Below, in pieces: positions 15,944 to 24,466 of a stretch of DNA of 64,000 nucleotides; position 1 is the first letter of the stretch; the number at the start of each line of letters is the position of its first letter. The DNA comes from CBDDFS01 sp965227255 (GTDB lineage: Bacteria > Bacteroidota > Bacteroidia > Flavobacteriales_E > Vicingaceae): positions 1,240,001 to 1,304,000 of the forward strand of contig CBDDFS010000002.1 in NCBI GenBank assembly GCA_965227255.1, read 5' to 3'. The position numbers were made by a program, and so were the translations under genes. The notes below the pieces were generated by a model. That model had not been told where the DNA came from and searched no databases. It was given only the letters and a program-made list of their open reading frames with translations.

Positions 15944-17929
15944 CTAATTCTCCAGACTCAGAATAACGCCTTTTTCGTACTTGAGAGAATAGGAAAATCC
16001 CAGTTCTTTTTTCTCTCCTGAATTGAGATTCAATTCCCAAGTTAAAAAACCGGTCTTTGCTTCATTCTTTGCCCCGGGGGCCTCAATCAAACCTACTTCT
16101 ACGGATTTCAACTCTGAAAGAGGATATTGATCCTGTATAATCAGATTGATCGGTGTTTTTCTATTATTTCGCACTGTGATGTCCCATGCGACTGTTTCTT
16201 TAACACTATTTCCGATGAAAGTCTTGTCGTTCTTGTTCTTGTTTCCAACTCTTTCAACAATGACATTTCGGTCTCTTCCAAGGGAAATGGGTAAGGTATC
16301 CTTACTCATATATACATCGAGATAAGTTTCGGCAACATAAGTTCCCTGATAGAAAATATTGGCAAAACCTGAAAGAAGATCGAGATCTACCCAATTCGTC
16401 ATATTGGCTGTAAGAAATGCTTCTTCCTCCAACTTTGGAACAGCATAGAAAACATAGTCAACTTCGGTGCTTACCTCTTTGATTTTAATGCTATAGTCCT
16501 CTCCGTCTGAAGGAACGTTATATGGAATCTTGATTTTGAATTCCAGGTTTGCCACCCGGGTGGCAATTGAATTATCGATATAGGTTGTTGTTGAACTGGC
16601 CCTCGATCCCCTAATACTCGTGCCGTCATAATATGCATTCTTTTTCCGGTTTTTTCTCTTTTTATACTTCCTTGATTCTGCAGCTGCCACATCTCTTGTT
16701 GGGAGTCTGTTTAATTCCATTCTATCAAGAGTATTGACATCATCTTCTTCCATGATCACAACTTCCTGTAATGCCAGATCACTCGAATTCATATTAACGT
16801 TTTGATAGGATTCTTCATCTTCGGCAATGGTAACGGCGAAATCGTAATTGTTATAACCAACATATCCTACCTTAACGTTGATGTATCCGGGTTTCAATGG
16901 TTTTATGGTATAAAGACCTTCAAAATCTGTTGTCGTTCCGGTTTCGAGTTTTCCATTTCTGTATACCGCTACATTTGCAAAAGGCAGAGGCTCTCCTGTA
17001 ACGCCATCAATTACTCGACCTTTCAAACTTCCCACCCCTTCTTCCTGGGGCCCTTTGTTTGCATACGGACTTGTTCTGTTCAGATACCACCTTTCAATTT
17101 TAGGTTTGCTTCCTGAAAGGGATGGATTGTTGGTAGAAAGAGTGATGTCTACATTTTTCCAATCTTCTCCTGTCGACTGATATACATTGGCATTGTATAC
17201 TATATTCAAGGGTTTGTCGACATCATCAACCCTGAAGTCATACGTTGGCTCCCAGCCGGCAGAAGGCACATAGTAGGTGACATTCAATTCTGATTTTGTG
17301 TCCATCTTTCCTTCAATCGCAATCACTACTTTGCTATAGTTCTGACGCTTCTCGACTGTGATCTTATTAAATTCCGCGTAGAGCTCTTTAATTCTCTCAT
17401 TGATTTCATCCACTTCGATCTTTAACTTTAGCTTTTCAGCTTTTATTTCGTTGAGTCGAACCTGATAATACTGAGCAGCCGCTTTCACTTCTTCCAGTGT
17501 AGCTCCAGCATCTTTTTGCTTGAAATCACTATTATTCAGAATTAATTTTTCTTCGAGCTGATAAACTACATATCGATTAGATACTTCTTTGAATTTCAGT
17601 TCTTCATCTTTGATTCTCTCTTCAATGTCTCTTTCCTTTTGTGACTTTTTGCTCAAACCTGTGAAGTCGAGATCATGTTTAACAGATAATATCTGACAGT
17701 TCTTGATCTGACTTACCTGTATACTCTGCGGATTGATCTCTTCAGGCAATCGATCCAACAAAATGAAATGTTTTCCTTTCGAGACGCTGATATTGGCTGT
17801 CCGACTGATCTGAGCACCGTTAAAGAAAACCGTCACTTCAGATATCTTGGTATTTGTTTTTATGGTGTCGATGGCTGCACTTGATACAAGGCTGAGAGCC
17901 ATGAATAGGAGTAATAAGTGGTTTTTCAT
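15944..17929 (-). CDS. MuiA-family (DUF4139) protein with inserted carboxypeptidase-regulatory domain
   Basis: This 661-residue protein has a signal peptide (about 1-19). A DUF4140-like beta domain follows (ISEVTVFFNGAQISR), then a coiled coil (about 95-190), and then the DUF4139 region, beginning near YYVPSAGWEPTYDFR (219-233). Unusually, a complete CarboxypepD_reg-like domain sits inside the DUF4139 region at about 301-393 (GRVIDGVTGEPLPFANV). DUF4139 sequence then resumes and ends with LGFSYSLKYEKGV. The family is named after mucoidy inhibitor A, but its function is unknown. An ATG eight codons upstream would spoil the signal peptide, so 17929 is chosen. Confidence 0.85.
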   Translation of the reverse strand: MKNHLLLLFMALSLVSSAAIDTIKTNTKISEVTVFFNGAQISRTANISVSKGKHFILLDRLPEEINPQSIQVSQIKNCQILSVKHDLDFTGLSKKSQKERDIEERIKDEELKFKEVSNRYVVYQLEEKLILNNSDFKQKDAGATLEEVKAAAQYYQVRLNEIKAEKLKLKIEVDEINERIKELYAEFNKITVEKRQNYSKVVIAIEGKMDTKSELNVTYYVPSAGWEPTYDFRVDDVDKPLNIVYNANVYQSTGEDWKNVDITLSTNNPSLSGSKPKIERWYLNRTSPYANKGPQEEGVGSLKGRVIDGVTGEPLPFANVAVYRNGKLETGTTTDFEGLYTIKPLKPGYINVKVGYVGYNNYDFAVTIAEDEESYQNVNMNSSDLALQEVVIMEEDDVNTLDRMELNRLPTRDVAAAESRKYKKRKNRKKNAYYDGTSIRGSRASSTTTYIDNSIATRVANLEFKIKIPYNVPSDGEDYSIKIKEVSTEVDYVFYAVPKLEEEAFLTANMTNWVDLDLLSGFANIFYQGTYVAETYLDVYMSKDTLPISLGRDRNVIVERVGNKNKNDKTFIGNSVKETVAWDITVRNNRKTPINLIIQDQYPLSELKSVEVGLIEAPGAKNEAKTGFLTWELNLNSGEKKELGFSYSLKYEKGVILSLEN

Positions 17930-18097
17930 GTCGGGACTGATTTGAGAATGCAATATATTCTATTTAACGATTCTTATGAATTCTGCATTATATAGAATCA
18001 ACGTAACTTTCTTAAAGGGGCAAATTGCTAAATAAAGGACAGGATACATGCATTAATGGCATACAATTTTATAATTTAACCACTCAAATTCAAGATT

Positions 18098-18739
18098 ATG
18101 GATCGTCAAGACGAAGAAAGAAATCGGAACAAGAATAGAATTATTATCATTTTACTTCTGTTGGTCGTTATTCTGTGCGTATACATATACCTGGGTGGCT
18201 TCTGGGCCAACGAACAGGATGAGGTCAATCAGAGTGAAGACATGATTGAACAGGTGGAGGGCGTTGATGATGATGGTGAAGACGATGAAGATGATGATGA
18301 AGATTACGGTGATGGTGATGACAATGACGATGAAGAAGATGAATTAGATGATGAGGGCGGAGATGATGAAGAAGATGATAATAATGATGAATCGGATGAT
18401 GAAGAAGGAGATGACTCCGTTGATGACGGAGAAGATACTGAAGAAGAAGAGCAAGTTGACTCTAAACCAAATAAAAGCACCAAGAAATTTGGTCTGAGCT
18501 TCTCACAACGAAACGAGATCTGGCAGAAATATCAGAAAAAACAAACGCTGATTCAGAAAGAAGCTTACGAAAAAGAAGGTGATCGCTTTTCAAACAGATA
18601 TCAGTCTCAGGTCCAAACCGGACTCAAGAGATTATCAGCAGATTTACAAAAAGAATACGGTATAAATCAGGGAGAACTCGACTACATTCTTGAAGAAGGA
18701 AAAGACGGGAAATTCAATGATGCCGTGCAGTCTTTCTAA
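18098..18739 (+). CDS. Membrane-anchored highly acidic protein of unknown function
   Basis: This 213-residue protein has a basic N-terminus and one transmembrane helix (about 14-34). About 80 residues that are almost entirely Asp and Glu follow (about 40-122), and then a charged helical C-terminal domain of about 90 residues. The acidic stretch is coded by GAT/GAA-rich sequence and could have grown by repeat slippage. No family is recognised. A calcium- or cation-binding or spacer role is possible but is inference from composition only. Confidence 0.7.
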   Translation: MDRQDEERNRNKNRIIIILLLLVVILCVYIYLGGFWANEQDEVNQSEDMIEQVEGVDDDGEDDEDDDEDYGDGDDNDDEEDELDDEGGDDEEDDNNDESDDEEGDDSVDDGEDTEEEEQVDSKPNKSTKKFGLSFSQRNEIWQKYQKKQTLIQKEAYEKEGDRFSNRYQSQVQTGLKRLSADLQKEYGINQGELDYILEEGKDGKFNDAVQSF

Positions 18740-18833
18740 AAGTTTTAATTGTTAATAACTAAATCAAACTTAAAACAGAGATATCCGTATAAGCATCAAA
18801 GCAGTCGTATAATTGCGACCCAAAATCAAGCGG

Positions 18834-18923
18834 ATGTCACACATGACTTTTAAGGAAAATTGGTTTTTTATTGCCGTTGTTGTTCAGGTCCTTCTGATCC
18901 TGACCATCACACTGGTTTTTTAA
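18834..18923 (+). CDS. Possible 29-residue single-pass membrane peptide
   Basis: A short ORF with an ATG at 18834 and a stop at 18921 encodes a short polar start followed by about 18 hydrophobic residues reaching the C-terminus. It fills part of the 222-bp gap between the acidic protein and the next gene. The support is weak: composition and position only. Confidence 0.3.
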   Translation: MSHMTFKENWFFIAVVVQVLLILTITLVF

Positions 18924-18966
18924 TTTGATTTGACATATCGACGAATTCATCTTTTTCCTCGATGAA

Positions 18967-18999
18967 TTTGATTTTTTATTCGATAAAGTTTTATTTTTG
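18967..18999 (+). promoter_or_regulatory. Bacteroidota promoter (TTTG-21-TATTTTTG)
   Basis: TTTG at 18967-18970 and a perfect TAnnTTTG box at 18992-18999, with a 21-nt spacer, match the -33/-7 consensus for the Bacteroidota housekeeping sigma factor. The predicted start of transcription is about 19005. It lies downstream of the first ATG (18962) of the following ORF, which bears on the choice of start codon. Confidence 0.6.
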
Positions 19000-19015
19000 T
19001 GTAAACCCTATAGCC

Positions 19016-19414
19016 ATCGCTGAATCAATTGAAATAATTGAACACGTAGAAACTCCTACGTCTTTTTTTGACAAAACGTCTGACGGAATCGTAATAGCAC
19101 GAAAGAAGAAGGACTGCTTTGTTGAACTTGATGACGCGAAATTAAATTCCGAAACTCACAGAAAGCTGGCAGGCAATAAGCCTGTTCCATGCATGATCGT
19201 ACTTGACGAAATGCAAAATACTTCCATTGAAGCCCTCGAATTTTATTCACTTCCAATGCATGAAGAATATCGTTCTGCCGAGGCCTTTGTTGTTGAAAAA
19301 TTAGGTGTTCGCTTGATTGTTGATCATTACATGAAGAACTCAGCCATGGGATATCCGAGAAAGTCTTTCGAGAATGAGACTGATGCCCTGGCCTGGCTGA
19401 GAAGATATCTATAA
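19016..19414 (+). CDS. Small STAS/SpoIIAA-like (DUF7793-like) protein, start uncertain
   Basis: The alpha/beta pattern (VELDDAKLNSETHRKLAG, PCMIVLDEMQN, AFVVEKLGVRLIVDHYM, ETDALAWLRRYL) resembles small SpoIIAA/DUF7793-type proteins of Bacteroidota; this is a fold-level impression. The only upstream ATG (18962) lies before the predicted transcription start and would add an odd hydrophobic leader. Downstream of the promoter no ATG, GTG or TTG is in frame before the conserved part. Candidate starts are ATA at 19010, ATC at 19016 or ATT codons shortly after. ATC-GCT at 19016 is preferred because it matches the ATC-GCT start proposed for the third curlin gene. The product would have 132 residues. 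Function unknown. Confidence 0.6.
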   Translation: MAESIEIIEHVETPTSFFDKTSDGIVIARKKKDCFVELDDAKLNSETHRKLAGNKPVPCMIVLDEMQNTSIEALEFYSLPMHEEYRSAEAFVVEKLGVRLIVDHYMKNSAMGYPRKSFENETDALAWLRRYL

Positions 19415-19458
19415 TCCCCATTTCGCTGTAACCTTTCCTTCCTTATTTTTGATAAGGA

Positions 19459-20532
19459 GTGAAAGACTATTTATATATCCTTCTGCTATTGTTATGGAAT
19501 GTATCAAATGCTCAGGATGAAGCAGATACCAAGGCACTTTTCAATTACAGTCTGGGGCTTCATCAGGCATTCGTACTTGTACATAGTGAATCGGTCCGGC
19601 CCGTCGAGAACTCCTATCCCAGGGGAATTCAGGGTGATGTCAGTTGGCAGCAAAGAAGTGAGGAAGCATGGAATATGTGCAGGTGCTTTCCTAAGGTGGG
19701 AGCCAGTTTACAACTTTGGGATTTTGATACGGAAGTTTTAGGATACGGAGCCAATGCTTATTTCTACATTGAACCGGAATATGGATCCTCCAAATTCTTT
19801 AGCTTTTCATTCAGAGGAGGTTTCGGGGCTTCCTTTTTAAGTAATCCTCATGATTCCATAGAAAATTTCAATAATCAGAGTTACAGCACTCACCTGGCAT
19901 TTTCATTGGTTCTGGCGTTGAAAGCCGGTTTTCGTATCTCAGAAAAGACTCGTTTGGATATTTCACCATATTACAATCATGTTTCGAATGGAGGGACCAA
20001 AAAACCCAATGCAGGAATTAATTATCCTTCTATTTATATCGGCATCACACATTATCCGCAGAGCCCGGAATTCAGAAATTATGCTCCAACAAAATGGAAG
20101 AAAGAGGATAGGCTAAAGCGCCTTGATTTAACTCCTTTTATAGCTCAGGAGCAAGTAAAGCAAGGTGTGCGAGTATTCTCACCCGGAATGGAGATTAAAG
20201 GAAGTCGACAATTTGCCAGAATCAATGCTCTAACTCTGGGGCTTGAATATCTAGAAGACAATTTCGCCAAGTATCGATTTGAACAGGATAGTATTGTCGG
20301 ACAGTGGAGAACATTCAGCACGGCAATCGGTCATGAGTTTTTATTGAACCGACTGATATTCAGTCAGCAAATTGGCTTATATCTCTACAATCCCGATTGG
20401 GATGGTACTTCCTGGTATCATCGATGGGGTTTAATATATTACCCGCATGAGAAATTCGCCCTTGGTGTAAATATGAAGGCTCATAAGCATGTTGCCTACC
20501 TCATTGACTTTCGTGTTACCTATTCTCTTTGA
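19459..20532 (+). CDS. Acyloxyacyl hydrolase / PagL-like lipid A deacylase
   Basis: This 357-residue protein starts at a GTG that opens a good signal peptide (ending NVSNAQ). Beta-strands typical of an outer-membrane barrel follow. The motif YYNHVSNGGTKKPNAGIN at about 171-188 contains His174, Ser176 and Asn177, matching the catalytic H-x-S-N of PagL, which removes an acyl chain from lipid A at the outer membrane. The protein is longer than PagL and has a C-terminal half of further strands, as is common for this family in Bacteroidota. It converges directly on the cupin gene. Confidence 0.78.
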   Translation: MKDYLYILLLLLWNVSNAQDEADTKALFNYSLGLHQAFVLVHSESVRPVENSYPRGIQGDVSWQQRSEEAWNMCRCFPKVGASLQLWDFDTEVLGYGANAYFYIEPEYGSSKFFSFSFRGGFGASFLSNPHDSIENFNNQSYSTHLAFSLVLALKAGFRISEKTRLDISPYYNHVSNGGTKKPNAGINYPSIYIGITHYPQSPEFRNYAPTKWKKEDRLKRLDLTPFIAQEQVKQGVRVFSPGMEIKGSRQFARINALTLGLEYLEDNFAKYRFEQDSIVGQWRTFSTAIGHEFLLNRLIFSQQIGLYLYNPDWDGTSWYHRWGLIYYPHEKFALGVNMKAHKHVAYLIDFRVTYSL

Positions 20533-20829
20533 TCATTTCTCCTGAATCAACAGAAAGATATTCTTCTCATCCAATCCCCGAACCTTGTGTAATTCATTTA
20601 TGGGTATTTCATAGTCTTCCAAAGCAGATAAGGTCAATACTTGATCATGGATGGAAAATTCAATTCGGCCTTGAATACACAATAGCAAGGTTGGCAATAA
20701 TGTCTTATGCTCTTTAAGTAAAACATTCTTAGCTAGACCAATAGCAATTACTTTTGATTTTTCTGAAGATCGGATCACGGATACGCTGGGCTTTTCTGAG
20801 TTGAAATCCAGCATTTCGAGAAGATTCAT
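20533..20829 (-). CDS. Small cupin-like protein
   Basis: This 98-residue protein shows a single cupin-like beta-barrel pattern: LLKEHKTLLPTLLLCIQGRIEF, a central turn, and YEIPINELHKVRGLDEKNIFLLI. The usual metal-binding histidines are only partly present. It is the last gene of the DUF4199-DUF389-lipoprotein-cupin operon and overlaps the lipoprotein gene by 4 bp (ATGA). Role unknown. Confidence 0.7.
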   Translation of the reverse strand: MNLLEMLDFNSEKPSVSVIRSSEKSKVIAIGLAKNVLLKEHKTLLPTLLLCIQGRIEFSIHDQVLTLSALEDYEIPINELHKVRGLDEKNIFLLIQEK

Positions 20830-21242
20830 AATTCGAAATAGGTATTGAATTCATACAAGACTTGTTCAAGAACCAAGAGGTTTTCGTATCTCTGGTGACT
20901 GCTGCCTTTGTCAATTTTATTAATGCGCTTAATTACGCCCTTGAGATAAATATGCAATTGATCATGGGCTTCTCCTTCCATGGTACACTCTTTAAAAATC
21001 AATCGGACTTCATCCATCAGTTTCTCTTTGAGGTCTAAATATTCTGAATGATTTGACTCCATATCCAAGGTCTGAACTAATTCCATTAAATTCTCAATTC
21101 CTTTTGTCGTTTCGGGATTGACCTTCCATTTCTGGTCATCATTCAAATGAAGGTGTTCACCTTCATCATCATGGGAATGAGTATGGGATTCACAAGAAAT
21201 AACAAAGGTGAAAATGAGCGGAATGATGAGGTGAAATTTCAT
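20826..21242 (-). CDS. His-rich lipoprotein of unknown function
   Basis: This 138-residue protein has a lipoprotein signal with Cys17 (FTFVISC). It is followed at once by the His/Asp-rich stretch HTHSHDDEGEHLHLNDD, a likely metal-binding segment, and then by a helical domain with paired helices. An ATG five codons upstream overlaps DUF389, but 21242 gives the better signal peptide. It sits 4 bp after the DUF389 gene and overlaps the cupin gene by 4 bp. The His stretch suggests divalent metal sensing or binding in the periplasm; that is inference. Confidence 0.7.
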   Translation of the reverse strand: MKFHLIIPLIFTFVISCESHTHSHDDEGEHLHLNDDQKWKVNPETTKGIENLMELVQTLDMESNHSEYLDLKEKLMDEVRLIFKECTMEGEAHDQLHIYLKGVIKRINKIDKGSSHQRYENLLVLEQVLYEFNTYFEL

Positions 21243-21246
21243 CTGT

Positions 21247-22686
21247 TTAATATTCAATTACCTGGACATCTTCCTTGCCAAATCGAATCATAAACCATTC
21301 CCGGATCCGGTCATTGTTTTCTTTTCTCTTGCTTTTGTACGTCCCATTTTTATAATGAACAAGAATGGATGAAAGGGTGTCAATTCTGGTGCTGTCTTCA
21401 CCACTGACCTCAATTACGTTTGCATAGGAGAATTTGTCAATCTCCTTGAACTGGAATCGAATCTCCTGTTGCAGCTGATGCATTGGAATCATACCCATGG
21501 TTTTCATTCTCAAAAGCTCATCTTCTAGGATTTTGATCTTCGCATCTTTGTCGCGAATCAGGGCCTGATTTTTGGTATAGATATCCTCAAGAACCGTAAG
21601 TCTCAATTCTTCATTCATGCTTTCAAATTGAGCCTGAATTCGATCTGAATCATCCCTTTCCTGGTGAATGATGATCTTGGTTTTCTTTGTGACGGGAAAT
21701 TTCTCTTTTCCACTGATACCATAATTTTTCAAAAGAGAATTAAGATGATACTCCTTTTCCTGGTCAACCTGACTTCCGATGTAATACAGATCAATTGTGG
21801 ATAGAGTGTCATTATAGGTGATTCTTTTACTGATCAGTTCGCTTCCATCAAATTGACAATTCTCAACAACAAATTTCTCTGCCCTGATCAGGTACCGGGT
21901 TTCCAGAATAACCTTCCAGAAAATCCAAACACTCGGCAGAATCGTGATGATCAGGAAGAAATAAAGAAAAAGCCTATAGCGTTTTGCCTTGGTTTTGTCC
22001 ATGTATTCCACCTTAGCGAATTTTAGATATCTCACCACCAGGTATGTTGACAAGGCTATAAAGACAGAATTAATAAAAAAGAGATAGAATGCACCCAGGA
22101 AGAAAGTGAAATTCAGATTAGCCAGTCCATATCCTGCCGTGCATAAAGGTGGCATTAGAGCTGTTGCAATGGCAACACCCGGAACTACATTACTTTTTTC
22201 CTTTCTCGATCCTGCAATAATCCCGGCAAAACCACCAAAGAGGGCCACAAGAACATCTAATAGCGTAGGACGTGTCCTGTTCAGTAGTTCACTTTGAGCA
22301 TGTTCCAGAGGAGTCAATGCGAAATAAACACCCGACGTCACAAGACTGATGAGCACTGCAATACCCAGGTTTTTAAGAGACTTTAAAAGTGTCTGCCAGT
22401 CATTCGTGCCAAGTGACAAACCAACACCCAGGATTGGTCCCATCAATGGAGAGATTAACATGGCTCCCACGATCACAGCAATGGAATTGATGTTCAATCC
22501 AATGGAAGCGATCAAGATGGAGAACATGAGAATCCATGCCGTTGGACCGCGGAATACAATGTCTTTTTGAATGCCGGCAACGGTAGCTTTTTTATCCGTT
22601 CCCTGCTTTATACTAAGAATTCCAACAAAGAAATTCTTTACATAATCTAATGCTGAGCGTACCGGATCTGTGTGCTGAACGGCCAT
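21247..22686 (-). CDS. DUF389 multi-pass membrane protein
   Basis: This 479-residue protein has the DUF389 core (SIGLNINSIAVIVGAMLISP and MGPILGVGLSLG, followed by several helices and GIIAGSRK). After about residue 260 there is a long extracytoplasmic region with a coiled coil (LIRDKDAKIKILEDELLRM). The family is widespread, hydrophobic and uncharacterised. It overlaps the DUF4199 gene by 1 bp (TAATG) and is followed 4 bp later by the His-rich lipoprotein. Confidence 0.85.
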   Translation of the reverse strand: MAVQHTDPVRSALDYVKNFFVGILSIKQGTDKKATVAGIQKDIVFRGPTAWILMFSILIASIGLNINSIAVIVGAMLISPLMGPILGVGLSLGTNDWQTLLKSLKNLGIAVLISLVTSGVYFALTPLEHAQSELLNRTRPTLLDVLVALFGGFAGIIAGSRKEKSNVVPGVAIATALMPPLCTAGYGLANLNFTFFLGAFYLFFINSVFIALSTYLVVRYLKFAKVEYMDKTKAKRYRLFLYFFLIITILPSVWIFWKVILETRYLIRAEKFVVENCQFDGSELISKRITYNDTLSTIDLYYIGSQVDQEKEYHLNSLLKNYGISGKEKFPVTKKTKIIIHQERDDSDRIQAQFESMNEELRLTVLEDIYTKNQALIRDKDAKIKILEDELLRMKTMGMIPMHQLQQEIRFQFKEIDKFSYANVIEVSGEDSTRIDTLSSILVHYKNGTYKSKRKENNDRIREWFMIRFGKEDVQVIEY

Positions 22687-23195
22687 TAGTTCTTTCTTCT
22701 AATAAAGATGGGAATGAGGAATGGTGCCAATATGCCGTACATAGTGGGTTCTGCAATTGTAATAAGAAACTTTCTGACCGGATGTTCCATTAGATATTCA
22801 GCAAGATTTATAGCATCGTTGATATCATCTTCCGACTCTCCTTCCGCTTTCATATCCTGAATCATCATTTGAAAGTATTCCTGTTCGAGATTATGACCAG
22901 TCGCTCCATTGTAGGAAGTCCAGATTGTTGCATAGGTGACACCTGAAAACAGGAGAATCAGCAATCCTTTCACCATACCGTCGAAATAAGAAGATGCTGA
23001 GATTATATTCCTTCCCTTTGTTCTGGAAATTCCAAGATAAACCGAAATGCATGTGACAAAAAACATGGCCGCATATTCAATTTCTTCGAATAAATGGAAA
23101 TTGGTGATGTGTGATAAATATAAAGCGGGTAAGATCACAAGGACCGAAATAATCACTCCGTTCAATACTCCCTGTATTCCCAGCGTCTTATACAT
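22686..23195 (-). CDS. DUF4199 membrane protein
   Basis: This 169-residue protein has four hydrophobic helices and the DUF4199 layout: an N-terminal helix pair, a conserved FFDGMVKGL-like segment (here YFDGMVKGLLILLFSGVTYA), a loop rich in Glu/Asp, and a final helix ending IFIRRKN. It is first in a four-gene operon and overlaps the DUF389 start by 1 bp. Function unknown. Confidence 0.8.
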   Translation of the reverse strand: MYKTLGIQGVLNGVIISVLVILPALYLSHITNFHLFEEIEYAAMFFVTCISVYLGISRTKGRNIISASSYFDGMVKGLLILLFSGVTYATIWTSYNGATGHNLEQEYFQMMIQDMKAEGESEDDINDAINLAEYLMEHPVRKFLITIAEPTMYGILAPFLIPIFIRRKN

Positions 23196-23285
23196 AGATT
23201 TTCAATGATAATTGTGCTAAAGGTAATATCAAATTTCAATATTTCCTTTGATTTGTTTACGGCAAAGTGAGACCAGTTAAGACGA

Positions 23286-23996
23286 TCAGGATGATACTTC
23301 CTGAAGTTTTGAAATCTTTCTTTTCTTAAAGTACTCGAACATGCTCACATTCAATATTATAAGGAGCATGCCGTAAAAAATATCTTCAACTGGAATAGTA
23401 AGAATCCTAATACCCATGTTCTCATTGTCATCATACCATACGATGGCTTCTTCAAAGCCGGTACCAGTTAGCATTCCATTTGTAATAAAGAATGGAAGTA
23501 ATAGAATGAGATAGGAAAAATAAAAATAGTTCAACCAGGATACCTGCAAATGGTAACGCAGAGCTATTAGGAAAAGAGAAAGGCTGATAAAAGTTACACT
23601 GGTGTAAAGATTTTCGAGAAATGTTGTCCCGAGCACGGCAAGTAAGGCGGCCAGAAAAAGTGTTAGAAATCTGTCTTCAGAATGAAAGAATGGAATGTTG
23701 TACAGTTCCCGGAAACAATGATAAGTGAATACACAAGCATAAGGGATGCAAATGAAAAAGAGCACTTCTTCTATAGGCAGGTTGAAAAGATACAAGCCGG
23801 TTAGATAATCCGGATTAAATCCCCAAACACCAAGATCAGTGTACAGAATGTCCCAAGCAATGAATATGGCAGCGGCAATTAGACATGCTGGCCAGAATGA
23901 TGACCATTTCTTATGAAAATTCACCCTGGGATGAAAAGAATAAATGAAGGGAACCAGAATAGCTCCGAGATCAATTAATAGATATGAATACTTCAT
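23286..23996 (-). CDS. Lycopene beta-cyclase, fused CrtYc-CrtYd type
   Basis: This 236-residue membrane protein has about six helices and two copies of the lycopene cyclase domain of the heterodimeric CrtYc/CrtYd type, fused in one chain. The motif FNLPIEEVLFFICIPYACVF in the first half and TIPVEDIFYGMLLI in the second are the paired acidic motifs of this family. It converts lycopene to beta-carotene. The ATG at 23996 overlaps the crtZ stop by 1 bp (TAATG). A longer frame reaching 24059 would only cover crtZ sequence. Confidence 0.88.
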   Translation of the reverse strand: MKYSYLLIDLGAILVPFIYSFHPRVNFHKKWSSFWPACLIAAAIFIAWDILYTDLGVWGFNPDYLTGLYLFNLPIEEVLFFICIPYACVFTYHCFRELYNIPFFHSEDRFLTLFLAALLAVLGTTFLENLYTSVTFISLSLFLIALRYHLQVSWLNYFYFSYLILLLPFFITNGMLTGTGFEEAIVWYDDNENMGIRILTIPVEDIFYGMLLIILNVSMFEYFKKRKISKLQEVSS

Positions 23997-24463
23997 TATT
24001 TGGCCGATGTGCGTGCTTCTCTGAAATATTTCATCGGAACCCATAACATTCCGAAGCATTCTCCATCTTCCTTGGTAAGCCTTTTATGATGCACTTTGTG
24101 TGCCTTCCTTATGGCCCGGAAATAAATGTTATCTGTTCTTCTGAACCATTTTATTCTCTGATGAATGAAGACGTCGTGAACAAGGAAGTACGCGAATCCG
24201 TAGACGGTTATTCCTAGTCCGATGTAGAATAAAGGGCTTATTCCGACAGTCATTCCGATAATCAGACTAAGAATTCCGGGAGTGGCGAAAATCAGGAAGA
24301 AGTAATCGTTCTTTTCAAAAAAGCCATAAATATCCTTCTTATGATGATCTTCATGCAAGTTCCAAAGTGCACCATGCATTAAATATTTATGTGCCAGCCA
24401 GGCCACTCCTTCCATGCCAAAAAAGGCAAATAAAAACCAGAAAATATTCCAGAATGTATCCAT
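23996..24463 (-). CDS. crtZ: Beta-carotene hydroxylase
   Basis: This 155-residue membrane di-iron hydroxylase carries the expected histidine clusters: HKYLMH, HEDHHKKD, HDVFIHQR and HKVHHKR. It adds 3-hydroxyl groups to beta-carotene rings, giving zeaxanthin through cryptoxanthin. It is the fourth gene of the carotenoid operon, 3 bp after the unknown gene and overlapping the cyclase start by 1 bp. Confidence 0.93.
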   Translation of the reverse strand: MDTFWNIFWFLFAFFGMEGVAWLAHKYLMHGALWNLHEDHHKKDIYGFFEKNDYFFLIFATPGILSLIIGMTVGISPLFYIGLGITVYGFAYFLVHDVFIHQRIKWFRRTDNIYFRAIRKAHKVHHKRLTKEDGECFGMLWVPMKYFREARTSAK

Positions 24464-24466
24464 CTC

